Shown: positions 1-8,228, counted from the first letter of the stretch. The stretch is 23,640 nt of DNA from Bacteriovoracaceae bacterium UBA2394 (GCA_002343335.1 DDSI01000063.1:1-23640); one strand, 5' to 3'. Notes: generated by a model not told the origin, from the sequence alone. Translations and numbers: made by a program.

Positions 1-2
1 AA

Positions 3-122
3 ACGAGCACTCAAGAGATTGAAGCCAGCATTTTAAGCCAAGAAATCGAAAAGACCGGAATAGCAGACGTCCGTAAACTCATGAAAATGGATGAAAAAGG
101 GGACTCTGATCCTTCTCAGTGA
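3..122 (+). CDS. C-terminal fragment of an unidentified protein, cut by the window edge
   Basis: The third forward frame is open from the window edge to a TGA at 120-122, giving the last 39 residues of a protein; the other two forward frames hit a stop within the first 40 bases. The piece is highly charged (EIEAS, QEIEKTG, KMDEKGDSD) and looks like a soluble, partly helical tail. It lies 46 bp upstream of the first glycosyltransferase on the same strand, so it could be the preceding member of the same operon. I recognise no family in so short a piece, and no function is assigned. Confidence 0.5.
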   Translation, partial: TSTQEIEASILSQEIEKTGIADVRKLMKMDEKGDSDPSQ

Positions 123-168
123 AAGCTCTACCTTGCCTTCGAATTCCCTCCCCGAATAAGTTTCAAGA

Positions 169-1083
169 GTGAGGGTGTGCATTCAGATACCGTGTTTCAA
201 CGAAGAAAAAACTCTTCCCATCACCCTTCAGAATATTCCTACGCATATCGAAGGGGTCACTGATCTAAAAGTCGTCGTGATTGATGATGGAAGTTCCGAT
301 GGGACCGTTCATGTGGCTAAGAATTTTCCCCATGTCTCCGTATTTTCCATGAAGCGGCATCGCGGGCTTGCGAAGACGTTTTCTTGGGGAATCCAACAAT
401 GTCTCAACATGAATGCCGATCTCATCGTCAATTTGGACGCCGACAATCAATACAAGACTTCTTGTATTTCAAAACTAATTGCTCCCATCATTGAGGGTCG
501 TGCCGACATCGTGCTAGGAGCGAGGAACTTTTCTAAACAGTCCAAAATTCCGCCGATCAAAAAACTGTTTCAAATTTCTGGTAGTCGAATTGTAAGCAAA
601 CTTTGCCGGATCTCAATTCCCGATGCAGCTACAGGATTTCGCGCCTTTTCGCGTGAAGCGGCTAAGAGAATACATGTGTTCACTCGTTACACCTACACCA
701 TGGAAACTTTGGTCCAAGCGGCATATTATGGAATGCGCATTCATTCCGTTCCTATTGAAACCAACGATCCCCTTCGACCTTCTCGATTGATTCGTCATCC
801 TATCATTTATGTGGTGCGGAATGCGGGAGCATTGGTCCGCTTAATCATCCTCTATAACTCTCTTCGAGTTTTTTCTTGGATCGCCCTCTCAACATTTTTC
901 TCAGCATTCATTTTAGGTTGGATATTAAGTGTTCAGCTCGGCTTCTGGATCTTTGCATTTTCAATGCTGATTTTTCTAACGGGGATCGTGTTGGATCAAA
1001 TATCGGTCAATCGGCGATTATTGGAGACAATTATATTCCATTCGAAGGGGAGTGAGGGTGATCGAGAAATCCCAGTTCCCTAA
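169..1083 (+). CDS. Family 2 glycosyltransferase with C-terminal membrane segments (polyprenyl-phosphate sugar transferase type)
   Basis: This 304-residue protein probably transfers a sugar from a nucleotide donor to a lipid carrier at the cytoplasmic face of the inner membrane. It has the GT2 fold landmarks: an N-terminal strand with IPCFNEEKTLP, the DDGSSDGT nucleotide-binding motif at about residues 39-46, and the metal-binding DAD at residues 90-92. Family knowledge places DPM1/GtrB-like enzymes here. The last 70 residues contain two strongly hydrophobic stretches (about 228-252 and 255-276), as in membrane-anchored GtrB-type members. The start is a GTG at 169; a second GTG at 175 is possible, and the ribosome-binding site is weak. 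It overlaps the next gene by 32 bp, which indicates co-transcription. The acceptor and sugar cannot be read from the sequence. Confidence 0.85.
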   Translation: MRVCIQIPCFNEEKTLPITLQNIPTHIEGVTDLKVVVIDDGSSDGTVHVAKNFPHVSVFSMKRHRGLAKTFSWGIQQCLNMNADLIVNLDADNQYKTSCISKLIAPIIEGRADIVLGARNFSKQSKIPPIKKLFQISGSRIVSKLCRISIPDAATGFRAFSREAAKRIHVFTRYTYTMETLVQAAYYGMRIHSVPIETNDPLRPSRLIRHPIIYVVRNAGALVRLIILYNSLRVFSWIALSTFFSAFILGWILSVQLGFWIFAFSMLIFLTGIVLDQISVNRRLLETIIFHSKGSEGDREIPVP

Positions 1084-1921
1084 AAATCTTACGATTGCAT
1101 TGAGTGTCCATAACGCTTGGAGTGACACGCTTGCTTGTTTGGAATCCGTGTGGGCGCAGACGCCTCCGGGCTTTCAATTGCGTGTAATCGATGATGGATC
1201 GTCGGCGGAAGTGGCCTCTTATCTCAATGACTATTGTGCTCGACATCCTTCCATCGTTCTTTTGAGAAATGAAATTCGGCGAGGATATACTTATTCCGTC
1301 AATCGATTGATGAAAGACATATCCACCGAATTTTTCGTACTTCTCAATAGCGATCTCATTTTGCCTCCCGAGTGGTGGTGCAAAGTGAGTGAAGCGTTCG
1401 CTTCCAGTGCTCGTGTCGGCATTGTGGGGGCTTGGTCGAATGCCGCCGCGTGGTTTTCCGTTCCAAAGGCTCGTCGAAGGATGTCGGGATGGACATTTCC
1501 GGGAGAAGTTCTTCCGACCACCTACGATCAGATTTCCTGTCTGATTCAGGAGAAAAGTGCAAAAAAATTCCCGAAGATTCCTTTCGTGAATGGCTTTTTT
1601 CTGGCCTTCCGTTCGAAACTTTTTCAAGAGGTGGGGATTTTGGACGAAGTCAATTTTCCTGAAGGCTATGGGGCGGAGATAGATTATTGCTTTCGGGCTT
1701 CTGAGAAGGGATTCGAAGTGGTTTTGGCGGACCATCTCTATATCTATCACCGAAAGTCGGCGAGCACTTCGCTTTCTAGGCGGAAAAGTGGAACTCGTAG
1801 GGGCGATCGAGCACTCCTAAAGAAATATGGGTTTTTAAAATTGGGAAAAGCCCTATTAGAATTGCGGGGTAATCGCGTGTTAAGAGCGATTCGTCGTGAA
1901 GTGAGGGATGCGAGGGGTTGA
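1052..1921 (+). CDS. Family 2 glycosyltransferase (rhamnosyltransferase-like)
   Basis: This is a 289-residue GT-A fold enzyme. The N-terminal motif ALSVHNAW is followed by VIDDGSS (DD at residues 47-48) and by LLNSD, where N99-S100-D101 takes the place of the metal-binding DxD, as is common in rhamnosyltransferase-type GT2 proteins. A typical acceptor-side region follows (FVNGFFLAFRSKLF, then EGYGAEIDYCFRA around residues 205-220, including the conserved D/E-D pair). No membrane segment is evident, so it is probably cytoplasmic and adds a sugar to a growing glycan. It starts at a GTG inside the end of the previous gene with a good GAAGGGG ribosome-binding site just upstream. Its stop overlaps the next gene's TTG start by 4 bp. 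The sugar specificity is unknown. Confidence 0.85.
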   Translation: MRVIEKSQFPKNLTIALSVHNAWSDTLACLESVWAQTPPGFQLRVIDDGSSAEVASYLNDYCARHPSIVLLRNEIRRGYTYSVNRLMKDISTEFFVLLNSDLILPPEWWCKVSEAFASSARVGIVGAWSNAAAWFSVPKARRRMSGWTFPGEVLPTTYDQISCLIQEKSAKKFPKIPFVNGFFLAFRSKLFQEVGILDEVNFPEGYGAEIDYCFRASEKGFEVVLADHLYIYHRKSASTSLSRRKSGTRRGDRALLKKYGFLKLGKALLELRGNRVLRAIRREVRDARG

Positions 1922-3339
1922 AAACTGATCAAGAGCGCAAGGAATGTTATCTACGTCTCGCGATTCTTATCGCCGTGAGTTCCTTTATTTTTCTACTGTG
2001 TTTTCGACCGATCCCGGCATTTCGAATGTATTCCTATGTCGATGATTTTTGTTATTTGGAATGGCTGAGTCGATTTACAGGCGCGACGGTATACGGCTGT
2101 TTGGACACGCGCACCTATCCTCCCGGTAGTGCAATTGTCTGGTGGCCCGCCGGTTTGATAAGCACAGTCTTTTTTGGGGCTACAATAAAAGTGGATTTTT
2201 TGCGAATCGCTCCCATTTTCGTCGCCTTCCTTTCATTTTTTTATTGGATCGGCTCGCTTTTCTTGCTCATTCGATTCATTGACCGAAATTTTTCAAAAAT
2301 TTTAAAGACGCAGTTGAAGATCATTGGTTGGTCCGTTCTCTTTCTCTTTTGCGTCCCCATTTTATATTACGGGACCCATCGCACAACTTTGCTTCACACT
2401 CCTGAGTTATTTTTCATTTTATTGATGTTCGATGCGATGCAATTGAAGCGCCTTTGGCTCGTTTGTGCCTGCGCGGCCATGGCTGCTCTCCTTAGAATGA
2501 ATGATTTTCCTGCACTTCTATTTCCGCTTTATCTTTTGCTGAATCAGAGGCACGGAGTTTTTTCGAAACTTTGGATGAGAATCGGAACCGTAACTATTTT
2601 AGCATTGCCGCTGCTTTACATTCTATGGACGGCCTTTGGTGATGGTTATCATCACAAGTTAAATGCGTGGCACTTGCTCCAGCAGTTTTCTTTCATTCGT
2701 GTCCTCCATGTTTTCATAGGAGCGGATTGGGGATTAATTTGGACAGCCCCCGCATGGCTCATGGCATGGGGAGCGGGCCTGTGGCGCTGGCGAAGTTTAT
2801 CTGCGATTGCGAGGCTCTGTATTGTTTGGATGACTATTTCGCTATTCATTTGCATTTGTTGGAAGGGTAACGGAAGTGATTTTGGATACCGATATCTTAT
2901 TGGCTCTTATCCCGGAGCGCTTTGGATTTTCATGGAGATTCTTTTGCAAATGGCACCCACCCTTCAACGTCGTTGGATGCAAATTTGTGCAAGCGTATTG
3001 ACGATCAATGCTGTGTGGCTTTTCTGGTTAACCTGGATTTACAAAGAGTTTCCCGACGTTACTCCTTATGGCATTCGTCATTGGGGTGGCCGTCACCCTG
3101 AGCTTCTCATTAATTCTGTGAGACATCTCTTCGATTCTCAAAGCTATATCCAACCTCTCTATCATTCTCCAGTTGCGGCGCTCTATTTCACGGCGAGCGA
3201 TCACGCAAGTCGGTATGCCGTTCCGCGAGGCTTTTGGGGATTACCGTCGTTTCCCCTTTTAGTGGCAACTATTTTAGCGAGCCTCGCTCTATTGGGCAGC
3301 GTACTTTATCTCATTCACCGCTTTCGGAGAACGCCATGA
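1918..3339 (+). CDS. Multi-span membrane protein, GT-C glycosyltransferase-like
   Basis: This is a 473-residue integral membrane protein with roughly ten to twelve hydrophobic segments, the first at about residues 11-29. The first extracytoplasmic loop carries YSYVDDFCYLEW (acidic pair D42-D43) and then RTYPPGS. An acidic pair after the first helix followed by a (Y/H)PP motif is typical of GT-C enzymes such as ArnT/PMT (GT39), which take sugars from polyprenyl phosphate on the periplasmic side. That assignment is inference from layout, since no full family signature is visible. The start is a TTG at 1918 in a TTGA overlap with the previous stop, preceded by GAGGGG. The upstream GtrB-like enzyme would be a natural supplier of lipid-linked sugar. 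It could instead be a polymerase or flippase-like protein. Confidence 0.7.
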   Translation: MKTDQERKECYLRLAILIAVSSFIFLLCFRPIPAFRMYSYVDDFCYLEWLSRFTGATVYGCLDTRTYPPGSAIVWWPAGLISTVFFGATIKVDFLRIAPIFVAFLSFFYWIGSLFLLIRFIDRNFSKILKTQLKIIGWSVLFLFCVPILYYGTHRTTLLHTPELFFILLMFDAMQLKRLWLVCACAAMAALLRMNDFPALLFPLYLLLNQRHGVFSKLWMRIGTVTILALPLLYILWTAFGDGYHHKLNAWHLLQQFSFIRVLHVFIGADWGLIWTAPAWLMAWGAGLWRWRSLSAIARLCIVWMTISLFICICWKGNGSDFGYRYLIGSYPGALWIFMEILLQMAPTLQRRWMQICASVLTINAVWLFWLTWIYKEFPDVTPYGIRHWGGRHPELLINSVRHLFDSQSYIQPLYHSPVAALYFTASDHASRYAVPRGFWGLPSFPLLVATILASLALLGSVLYLIHRFRRTP

Positions 3340-5228
3340 AAGCGGCCCCGGGGTTTCGCGAGAGGTTGTATAAAAAATGGCGACTTCTCCTTCAAACCAT
3401 TCGACTCGTGGGAGAGGTCTGGCGTGACTTTCATAAACGCGGGGTAAGTCGAAAACAATTTCTGCGCTCACTTTTATTTGGCGCCGTAGGACGAATGCTT
3501 ACGATCGTGCAGCTCGGCCTCCTTTACAAAGTACTTCATGCGCTGATCGTGGGAGAAAGAGAAAGCATCTTGAATGGGCGACTGGGGCGAGTCTTTTCAA
3601 ATCTTTTACCGGGATGGGTTCAAGACTCCTTTTGGTTATGGATATTTATTATCGCGGGTGTACTTTTCGCAAAGGTTCTACAGATTGCTCTCAGTTATCA
3701 GGCAGAACGCTACTTGTTTGAAACAACAAAACGCATTCAAACGGAATTGAATAACGAGATTTTTGAGCGGGTGTTGCGATTCTCTCTCTCTTTTTTCGAT
3801 CAAAGAAGTTCCAAGGCCATGAATCATTGGATGGATGTCTCTCAGCTCCTCACTTTGAAAACGGGAATTTATGCGGAGCAAATTAAGAACGTTCATACCT
3901 TTTTGATGAGTGCAGTAACCATCGGAGTGTTCTTACTCGCAATTTGTATCTTCAATTGGAAAATCTTTCTTCTTACGTTGCTCGTGATTCCATTTACGAG
4001 ATTTGTCAGTGCAAAGGTGATGGGAGGAATTGAAGACATTTTGGACGAACAGGAAGAAGAAAACCAACGGCGCTTCGTCAACATGACGAACATCTTAGAA
4101 GCCTCGGCCTTAGTGCGATGTCACAATATGGAAGCGCGTGAGATCGCTCGCTTCCAAGAGATCAATCGCAATGCACTTGATTCGCTCTATTCGTCGAGCC
4201 GCTTGCATTTGCTAGAAACGCCAGTGAACGGAATTTCAAAAACTCTTTCCACGATTCTTTTAGCGTCTACGATTCCCTTCAGTCGAATAGCGGCAGCTCC
4301 TCAGAATCTCTCAGGCACCATGCTGAGCCTATTGGCCCTTCAAAACATAGAGGGTTCTATCGATGCCATCATTCGCATCATGAAGAGCGTGCATCGTTAC
4401 CCTGCAGTAAAAAAGGAAATCGAGGCAATTTGTGGGCCTTCCTCAAATCTTCTGTTGATGAAGGAGGGGCCCCATAAAATTGACAGATTTAAAACTTGCG
4501 TCGAATTGCGCGGTCTCAACTTTGATTATTTGCCGGGAGTTCCTACGCTTCGAGATGTTCATCTTTCCCTTCCTAAAGGCGGATCGACGGCCATTGTGGG
4601 CCAGACGGGTTCTGGGAAATCGACGATCGCAAAGGTGTTGCTACGTCTCTATAATATTCCGAACTCTGTCTATTTTATAGACGGAAGGGACGCCACCACT
4701 TGCACGCTAGAAAGTGTTCGTGAATTATTTGGATATGTCTCTCAGGAGTCCGTTTGGCTTCAGCAAAGTATTAGGCAGAATTTGATCTACGGCATTGATC
4801 GCTCAATCTCTGACGAAGAAATTTTGGAAGTCTGTCAACAGGTTGGAGTTTATGCTGCCATCCGAAAATTGCCGGGGAAGTTGGACGCGATGATGGACGG
4901 CCATGGTTCTGGTTTCTCCACGGGGGAGCGCCAATGCCTGTCTTTAGCAAGGGCGCTCCTAAAGCGATCCGAAATTCTCATCTTGGACGAGCCCACCAGT
5001 GCTTTAGACGCGATTGCGGAATCCAGAGTTCAGGAAATCTTTGAAAAATTGGCCGGGGATCGAACTTTGATTGTCATCGCACATCGCCTTTCTACAATTG
5101 CTCGGGCAGATGAAGTCATTCTCTTGAAGGAGGGGCGAGTCGCAGAGTCGGGCAGTGTGAATAGTCTGTTAAAGCAAAAAGAAATGTTTTACGACATGTG
5201 GCAAAAACAGGGATCGTTTTGGCTGTGA
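3336..5228 (+). CDS. ABC exporter, fused membrane and ATPase domains (MsbA/lipid-glycan exporter type)
   Basis: This 630-residue half-transporter would act as a homodimer in the inner membrane and pump out a lipid or glycolipid. An N-terminal type IV exporter membrane domain covers about residues 40-340. The ATPase domain follows, with Walker A GQTGSGKST (K428), a Q-loop VSQES, a signature region FSTGERQ (about 527-533), Walker B ILILDEP (D551-E552) and an H-loop IVIAHRLST. The signature is degenerate compared with the usual LSGGQ. I chose the ATG at 3336 because it overlaps the previous stop in an ATGA junction; an upstream in-frame ATG at 3234 would force a 106-bp overlap. A basic cytosolic leader of about 35-40 residues precedes the first helix. 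Its place between glycosyltransferases suggests that it exports their product, but a peptide or drug substrate cannot be excluded. Confidence 0.85.
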   Translation: MKAAPGFRERLYKKWRLLLQTIRLVGEVWRDFHKRGVSRKQFLRSLLFGAVGRMLTIVQLGLLYKVLHALIVGERESILNGRLGRVFSNLLPGWVQDSFWLWIFIIAGVLFAKVLQIALSYQAERYLFETTKRIQTELNNEIFERVLRFSLSFFDQRSSKAMNHWMDVSQLLTLKTGIYAEQIKNVHTFLMSAVTIGVFLLAICIFNWKIFLLTLLVIPFTRFVSAKVMGGIEDILDEQEEENQRRFVNMTNILEASALVRCHNMEAREIARFQEINRNALDSLYSSSRLHLLETPVNGISKTLSTILLASTIPFSRIAAAPQNLSGTMLSLLALQNIEGSIDAIIRIMKSVHRYPAVKKEIEAICGPSSNLLLMKEGPHKIDRFKTCVELRGLNFDYLPGVPTLRDVHLSLPKGGSTAIVGQTGSGKSTIAKVLLRLYNIPNSVYFIDGRDATTCTLESVRELFGYVSQESVWLQQSIRQNLIYGIDRSISDEEILEVCQQVGVYAAIRKLPGKLDAMMDGHGSGFSTGERQCLSLARALLKRSEILILDEPTSALDAIAESRVQEIFEKLAGDRTLIVIAHRLSTIARADEVILLKEGRVAESGSVNSLLKQKEMFYDMWQKQGSFWL

Positions 5229-6184
5229 AGGGGCAGAAAGCCAAGATTGCTCTGGGGCCAGTCCGACCCTATCCTTCCTGGGAGTGGATCGGCGAGGACA
5301 CCGGACGCGAGCTTTCAAAATATTTCGATGTTTCCTTTTTTCAGGGACAGTCTATTCCAAATGCCGACCTGATCGTCTTTCTTAAGCAGCATCCTAAACT
5401 TCATTGGTTTTTTTCCCGTAAATTGCGGAAGGCAAAGTTCCTATATGCTCCGGTCGATCACTATCAGTCGGAAAATGAAATTTTTAGAGATCGAGAATTT
5501 TTGAAACTGAGCAAGGGAATTCTCATCCATTCAGAGCGCCTTCGTTCTCATCTTTCGCCGCATCATTCAAATATCACCTACGTAGATCACCACAATAAAT
5601 TTGGATTGGAAAATCCGCCGCCCTATCGCGACGAGGGGTTCATCTTATGGATTGGAGGCTTTCAGTATGTGCCCTACGTTCTTCGATGGTGGGAAAGCGC
5701 AAAACCAAAATCCAAGTTGGTATTGCTGAGCGATGGAATAGCGGGGGGCTATCCCGCTCGCGCCGATGCGACTCGGCTCGCAAGGGAGCTCGGAATTGAT
5801 TTCAAATTTCAGGCTTCCTCGGTGAATGGCCATGCACTTTACGAATGGTCGGCGGTGATGCAGCAAAAGTTGATGAGCGAAGCGAAGGCCGCCCTTGATA
5901 TAAAAGGACTAGAAAGCTTCAACCAAAAGACCAAACCTCCGACGAAGGCACAAAAATTTATTTGTTCAGGTATTCCATTCGCCGCGAATGCGGAAAGTTA
6001 CTCCTTTGAGTATTTTCAGACTCGCGACTTTCCCTTGGCCAATGTGGAGGATGAGAAATATTGGCTTTCGAAAGAATATTTTGAAGTAGTGGAAAAGACG
6101 CGACCTGCGTGGCGTGAGAGATTGTCCATCGAGTCTGTGGGAAAGGTTTGGAAATCCGCCATTGATCGAGGGCTCGAGCATTGA
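5225..6184 (+). CDS. Putative GT-B-like glycosyltransferase
   Basis: This is a soluble protein of 319 residues with no signal peptide. It begins with a conserved-looking GPVRPYPSWEWIGEDT block, followed by a Rossmann-like N-terminal half (DLIVFLKQHP, KGILIHSERL). The second half (FILWIGGFQYVPYV, LVLLSDG, then AKAALDIKGLESFNQKTKPPTKAQKFICSGIPFA) resembles the C-terminal donor-binding half of GT-B enzymes, where a KxxxFxxxGIP segment normally follows the nucleotide-binding acidic residue. The GT-B assignment is inferred from this pattern. I prefer the GTG at 5225 because it forms a GTGA overlap with the ABC gene, matching the neighbouring junctions. An in-frame GTG at 5198 would add nine residues. 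It is translationally coupled to the genes on both sides. Confidence 0.7.
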   Translation: MKGQKAKIALGPVRPYPSWEWIGEDTGRELSKYFDVSFFQGQSIPNADLIVFLKQHPKLHWFFSRKLRKAKFLYAPVDHYQSENEIFRDREFLKLSKGILIHSERLRSHLSPHHSNITYVDHHNKFGLENPPPYRDEGFILWIGGFQYVPYVLRWWESAKPKSKLVLLSDGIAGGYPARADATRLARELGIDFKFQASSVNGHALYEWSAVMQQKLMSEAKAALDIKGLESFNQKTKPPTKAQKFICSGIPFAANAESYSFEYFQTRDFPLANVEDEKYWLSKEYFEVVEKTRPAWRERLSIESVGKVWKSAIDRGLEH

Positions 6185-7518
6185 GTCCATTTTTTGGCAT
6201 TACGGATTATCCCCCGCTTTCGTGGTTAAAGAGGCCGCTTAAGCGACATCTGAAACCGCTTTTTCTCAAATGGACAGGCAGGCAATGGACGAATGGGAAA
6301 GTGATTTCCTCCTGTGAAATGCCAATGCCGGCAGGACTTTCTGTCGTAGGGCTTTGGGAAGATATCTTGAAAGGAGAAAGTGAAATCCGGTCGGGGGTGC
6401 CGACGGAATGGGTTGTGGGCATTTCCGTGAATGCTCCGCGAAGCACGCTTAAAGATATTCATCGCTATTGGAAAAATGAATTGCTTTCTCACAAATCGTT
6501 GAAGGTGGTGAGTCTGCGCCGACAAAGCTCCAAAGTGGCGATGCTGCAATCGTTGGTCTCATTTGCGTCGGGCCATCATTTGGAAGTGCGAGGAAGTGCG
6601 GAATCGATCTGTTTAAACCGTCGAGCATGGACTGCATTGAAGGGGTTTCGAAATTCGCTCTTTAGATCTGAGAAATTGAGTTTCGATGATTTAAAGCTGC
6701 GCTTGGAAGGTGTGGGCCTCGCCAGTCAATCTTCAATCAATGACTCCCAAACGTCATCGCTCGAATCCGCACATCCAGTCGTGGTTTATACCGCCGTCAC
6801 GGGTGGCTACGATCTATTAAAACCAGTTCCGGAATGGTTGAAAGCATCGGCAAACTTTACTGCATTCCTCGATGACCCTTCATTTGCTCTCAATTTTTCG
6901 GTCAGAGAACGATCTCAAAAGTTGGGATGGCTTCCGGAAACGATTTCCGAAACTGATTTCAATTCTTTGGATCCTTGTCGCGTCGCCAAAAGATTCAAAG
7001 TCCTAGCTCATGAATATTTTCCCAGAGCGGAGTTTTCCCTGTGGGTGGACGGCTGCGTGGAACTTTTGATTCCGTATTCATTGCCAGAGCTCGTGCGAAT
7101 TTTTTTAAAAGACGCCGATATTTGCGTTTTTCGGCATCCGAAACGGGATTGTCTTTACGAGGAAGCCAAAGCCGTGCTTCGACAGCGACTCGATACGAAG
7201 GAGCGAGTGCATTCCCAGGTCCAGCGCTACCGAACAGAAGGCTATCCGGAACGAGCCGGCCTGGTGGAGGCTACGGTGATTCTGAGAAGACACACAGCGA
7301 GAGTGAAAGAATTTAACGAAGCCTGGTGGCAAGAGATCGAAGAAGGATCTCGTCGAGATCAAATTAGTTTTAACTATGTCGCTCGAAAACTGGGGATGCG
7401 CTACGCAGAATTTCCGCTTAGCCTCGGCGCTCCGAATGGACTCTTCAGTAAATCCGAACACGTCCGCGGGCTCGGTCGAGTTGGTGTCCCAATATCAGAA
7501 CAAATATTTCGCCAATGA
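6181..7518 (+). CDS. DUF616 (TOD1/MUCI70-type) glycosyltransferase-like protein with a novel N-terminal half
   Basis: This 445-residue protein has two parts. Residues about 200-430 match what I know of DUF616 (PF04765): VVYTAVTGGYD at 201-211, a RVAKRFKVLAHEYFP stretch, WVDG with the acidic residue D290, FRHPKRDCLYEEA at about 317-327, and RDQISFNY at 392-399. DUF616 is described in plant TOD1/MUCI70 proteins and bacterial polysaccharide loci and is thought to be a glycosyltransferase fold. Residues 1-195 contain a basic leader and a segment (WVVGISVNAP, then CLNRRAWTALKGF) reminiscent of the acceptor end of GT2 enzymes, but no nucleotide-binding motif is visible. Translation starts at a TTG in a TTGA overlap with the previous gene. 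Its last 24 bp overlap the convergent gene at 7495-8082. It probably modifies the glycan made by the operon. Confidence 0.75.
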   Translation: MSPFFGITDYPPLSWLKRPLKRHLKPLFLKWTGRQWTNGKVISSCEMPMPAGLSVVGLWEDILKGESEIRSGVPTEWVVGISVNAPRSTLKDIHRYWKNELLSHKSLKVVSLRRQSSKVAMLQSLVSFASGHHLEVRGSAESICLNRRAWTALKGFRNSLFRSEKLSFDDLKLRLEGVGLASQSSINDSQTSSLESAHPVVVYTAVTGGYDLLKPVPEWLKASANFTAFLDDPSFALNFSVRERSQKLGWLPETISETDFNSLDPCRVAKRFKVLAHEYFPRAEFSLWVDGCVELLIPYSLPELVRIFLKDADICVFRHPKRDCLYEEAKAVLRQRLDTKERVHSQVQRYRTEGYPERAGLVEATVILRRHTARVKEFNEAWWQEIEEGSRRDQISFNYVARKLGMRYAEFPLSLGAPNGLFSKSEHVRGLGRVGVPISEQIFRQ

Positions 7519-8082
7519 ATACAGTCCGGCAGCGCATGCCGCGGCTCCTGCGGCGATGACGCTCCTGCGGATGAGTGTAGCCTTCTTCTGTCGATGGGTC
7601 TCATGAATACTTGCTGCCTGGCCAAGTTCTGCAATCATCCTTTCGCCTTCTCTCTGCACGTGGGCATGAAATTCTGTGACAAATAAAACAATCGCTTCCT
7701 TGTCCGTAGCCTTTAATTTTTTTGTAATTTTTTTGACAGGAAAGCTACTTTGCGAAAGAGGGTCCTGGAAGAAGTATCCCGCAGATTGCTGAAGAGCTCG
7801 AATGGAATTTGAATAGCTCATCGCCTCAGTACGAATTTCGCCCGCAGGAAGCTCGCCTATTTTCCGGTCAATGACTTCGGCGTATGCTTTCAGATTGTTG
7901 AGAATATCTTGATATGTTTTTTCGACAGCGATCTTGGAGGAGGCATCCAACTGATCCCATAGAGCGTGGGAGGGAAGATTCGGAGATTCTTGAGCAGCAA
8001 CGTCATTTGCCATCAAAAGCAAAGCCAAATGGAAAAAAATAGAGACGACCAAGCCTGTAATACGGACCACCATGTCATGCAT
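7495..8082 (-). CDS. Hypothetical exported protein with a C-terminal hydrophobic segment
   Basis: This is a 195-residue protein of no family I recognise. It has an N-terminal Sec-type signal (basic residue, then GLVVSIFFHLALLLMA, probable cleavage after DVAAQ). The middle is mostly helical and charged, and a short hydrophobic helix (about 173-193, IAAGAAACAAGLYSLAKYLF) ends the protein, so it may be anchored by its tail in a membrane. Translation can start at the ATG at 8082 or, giving a more typical signal peptide, at the ATG at 8073; neither has a strong ribosome-binding site. It lies 56 bp downstream of the tRNA on the same strand and may share its transcript. It overlaps the DUF616 gene tail-to-tail by 24 bp. 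Confidence 0.7.
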   Translation of the reverse strand: MHDMVVRITGLVVSIFFHLALLLMANDVAAQESPNLPSHALWDQLDASSKIAVEKTYQDILNNLKAYAEVIDRKIGELPAGEIRTEAMSYSNSIRALQQSAGYFFQDPLSQSSFPVKKITKKLKATDKEAIVLFVTEFHAHVQREGERMIAELGQAASIHETHRQKKATLIRRSVIAAGAAACAAGLYSLAKYLF

Positions 8083-8138
8083 TTAAAGCAATATCTGTGC
8101 CAATTTGGGCGTGTGTCCAGAATGGACCCGTGGATATA

Positions 8139-8228
8139 TGGCGGAAGAGGTGAGATTCGAACTCACGATAGGGTTTCCCCTATGCCGGTTTTCAAGACCG
8201 GTGGTTTCAACCACTCACCCACTCTTCC
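8139..8228 (-). tRNA. tRNA-Ser(UGA)
   Basis: On the minus strand the sequence folds as a class II tRNA. The acceptor stem is GGAAGAG/CTCTTCC (8228-8222 with 8149-8143), with a G discriminator and an encoded CCA (8141-8139). The anticodon stem CCGGT/ACCGG encloses the loop CTTGAAA, with anticodon UGA at 8194-8192. The long variable arm ATAGGG-GAAA-CCCTAT is the hallmark of serine and leucine tRNAs, and the T-arm GTGAG-TTCGAAT-CTCAC is canonical. The UGA anticodon reads UCA and related serine codons. No recombination module lies next to it, so there is no sign that this tRNA is used as an integration site here. Confidence 0.97.

Noticed and set aside
1031..1750. A 239-codon open frame on the minus strand opposite the second glycosyltransferase
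   Set aside because: It lies inside a gene with clear GT2 motifs, has no recognisable domain and reads as the antisense shadow of the coding strand.
3234..3335. Upstream in-frame ATG that would lengthen the ABC exporter by 34 residues
   Set aside because: It would overlap the previous gene by 106 bp and adds a leader unlike an exporter N-terminus; the ATGA junction at 3336 fits the operon style.
8115..8127. GTCCA-GAA-TGGAC hairpin downstream of the tRNA (minus strand) as a terminator
   Set aside because: The stem is only 5 bp and no T-run follows on the minus strand; it may be a processing signal or chance.
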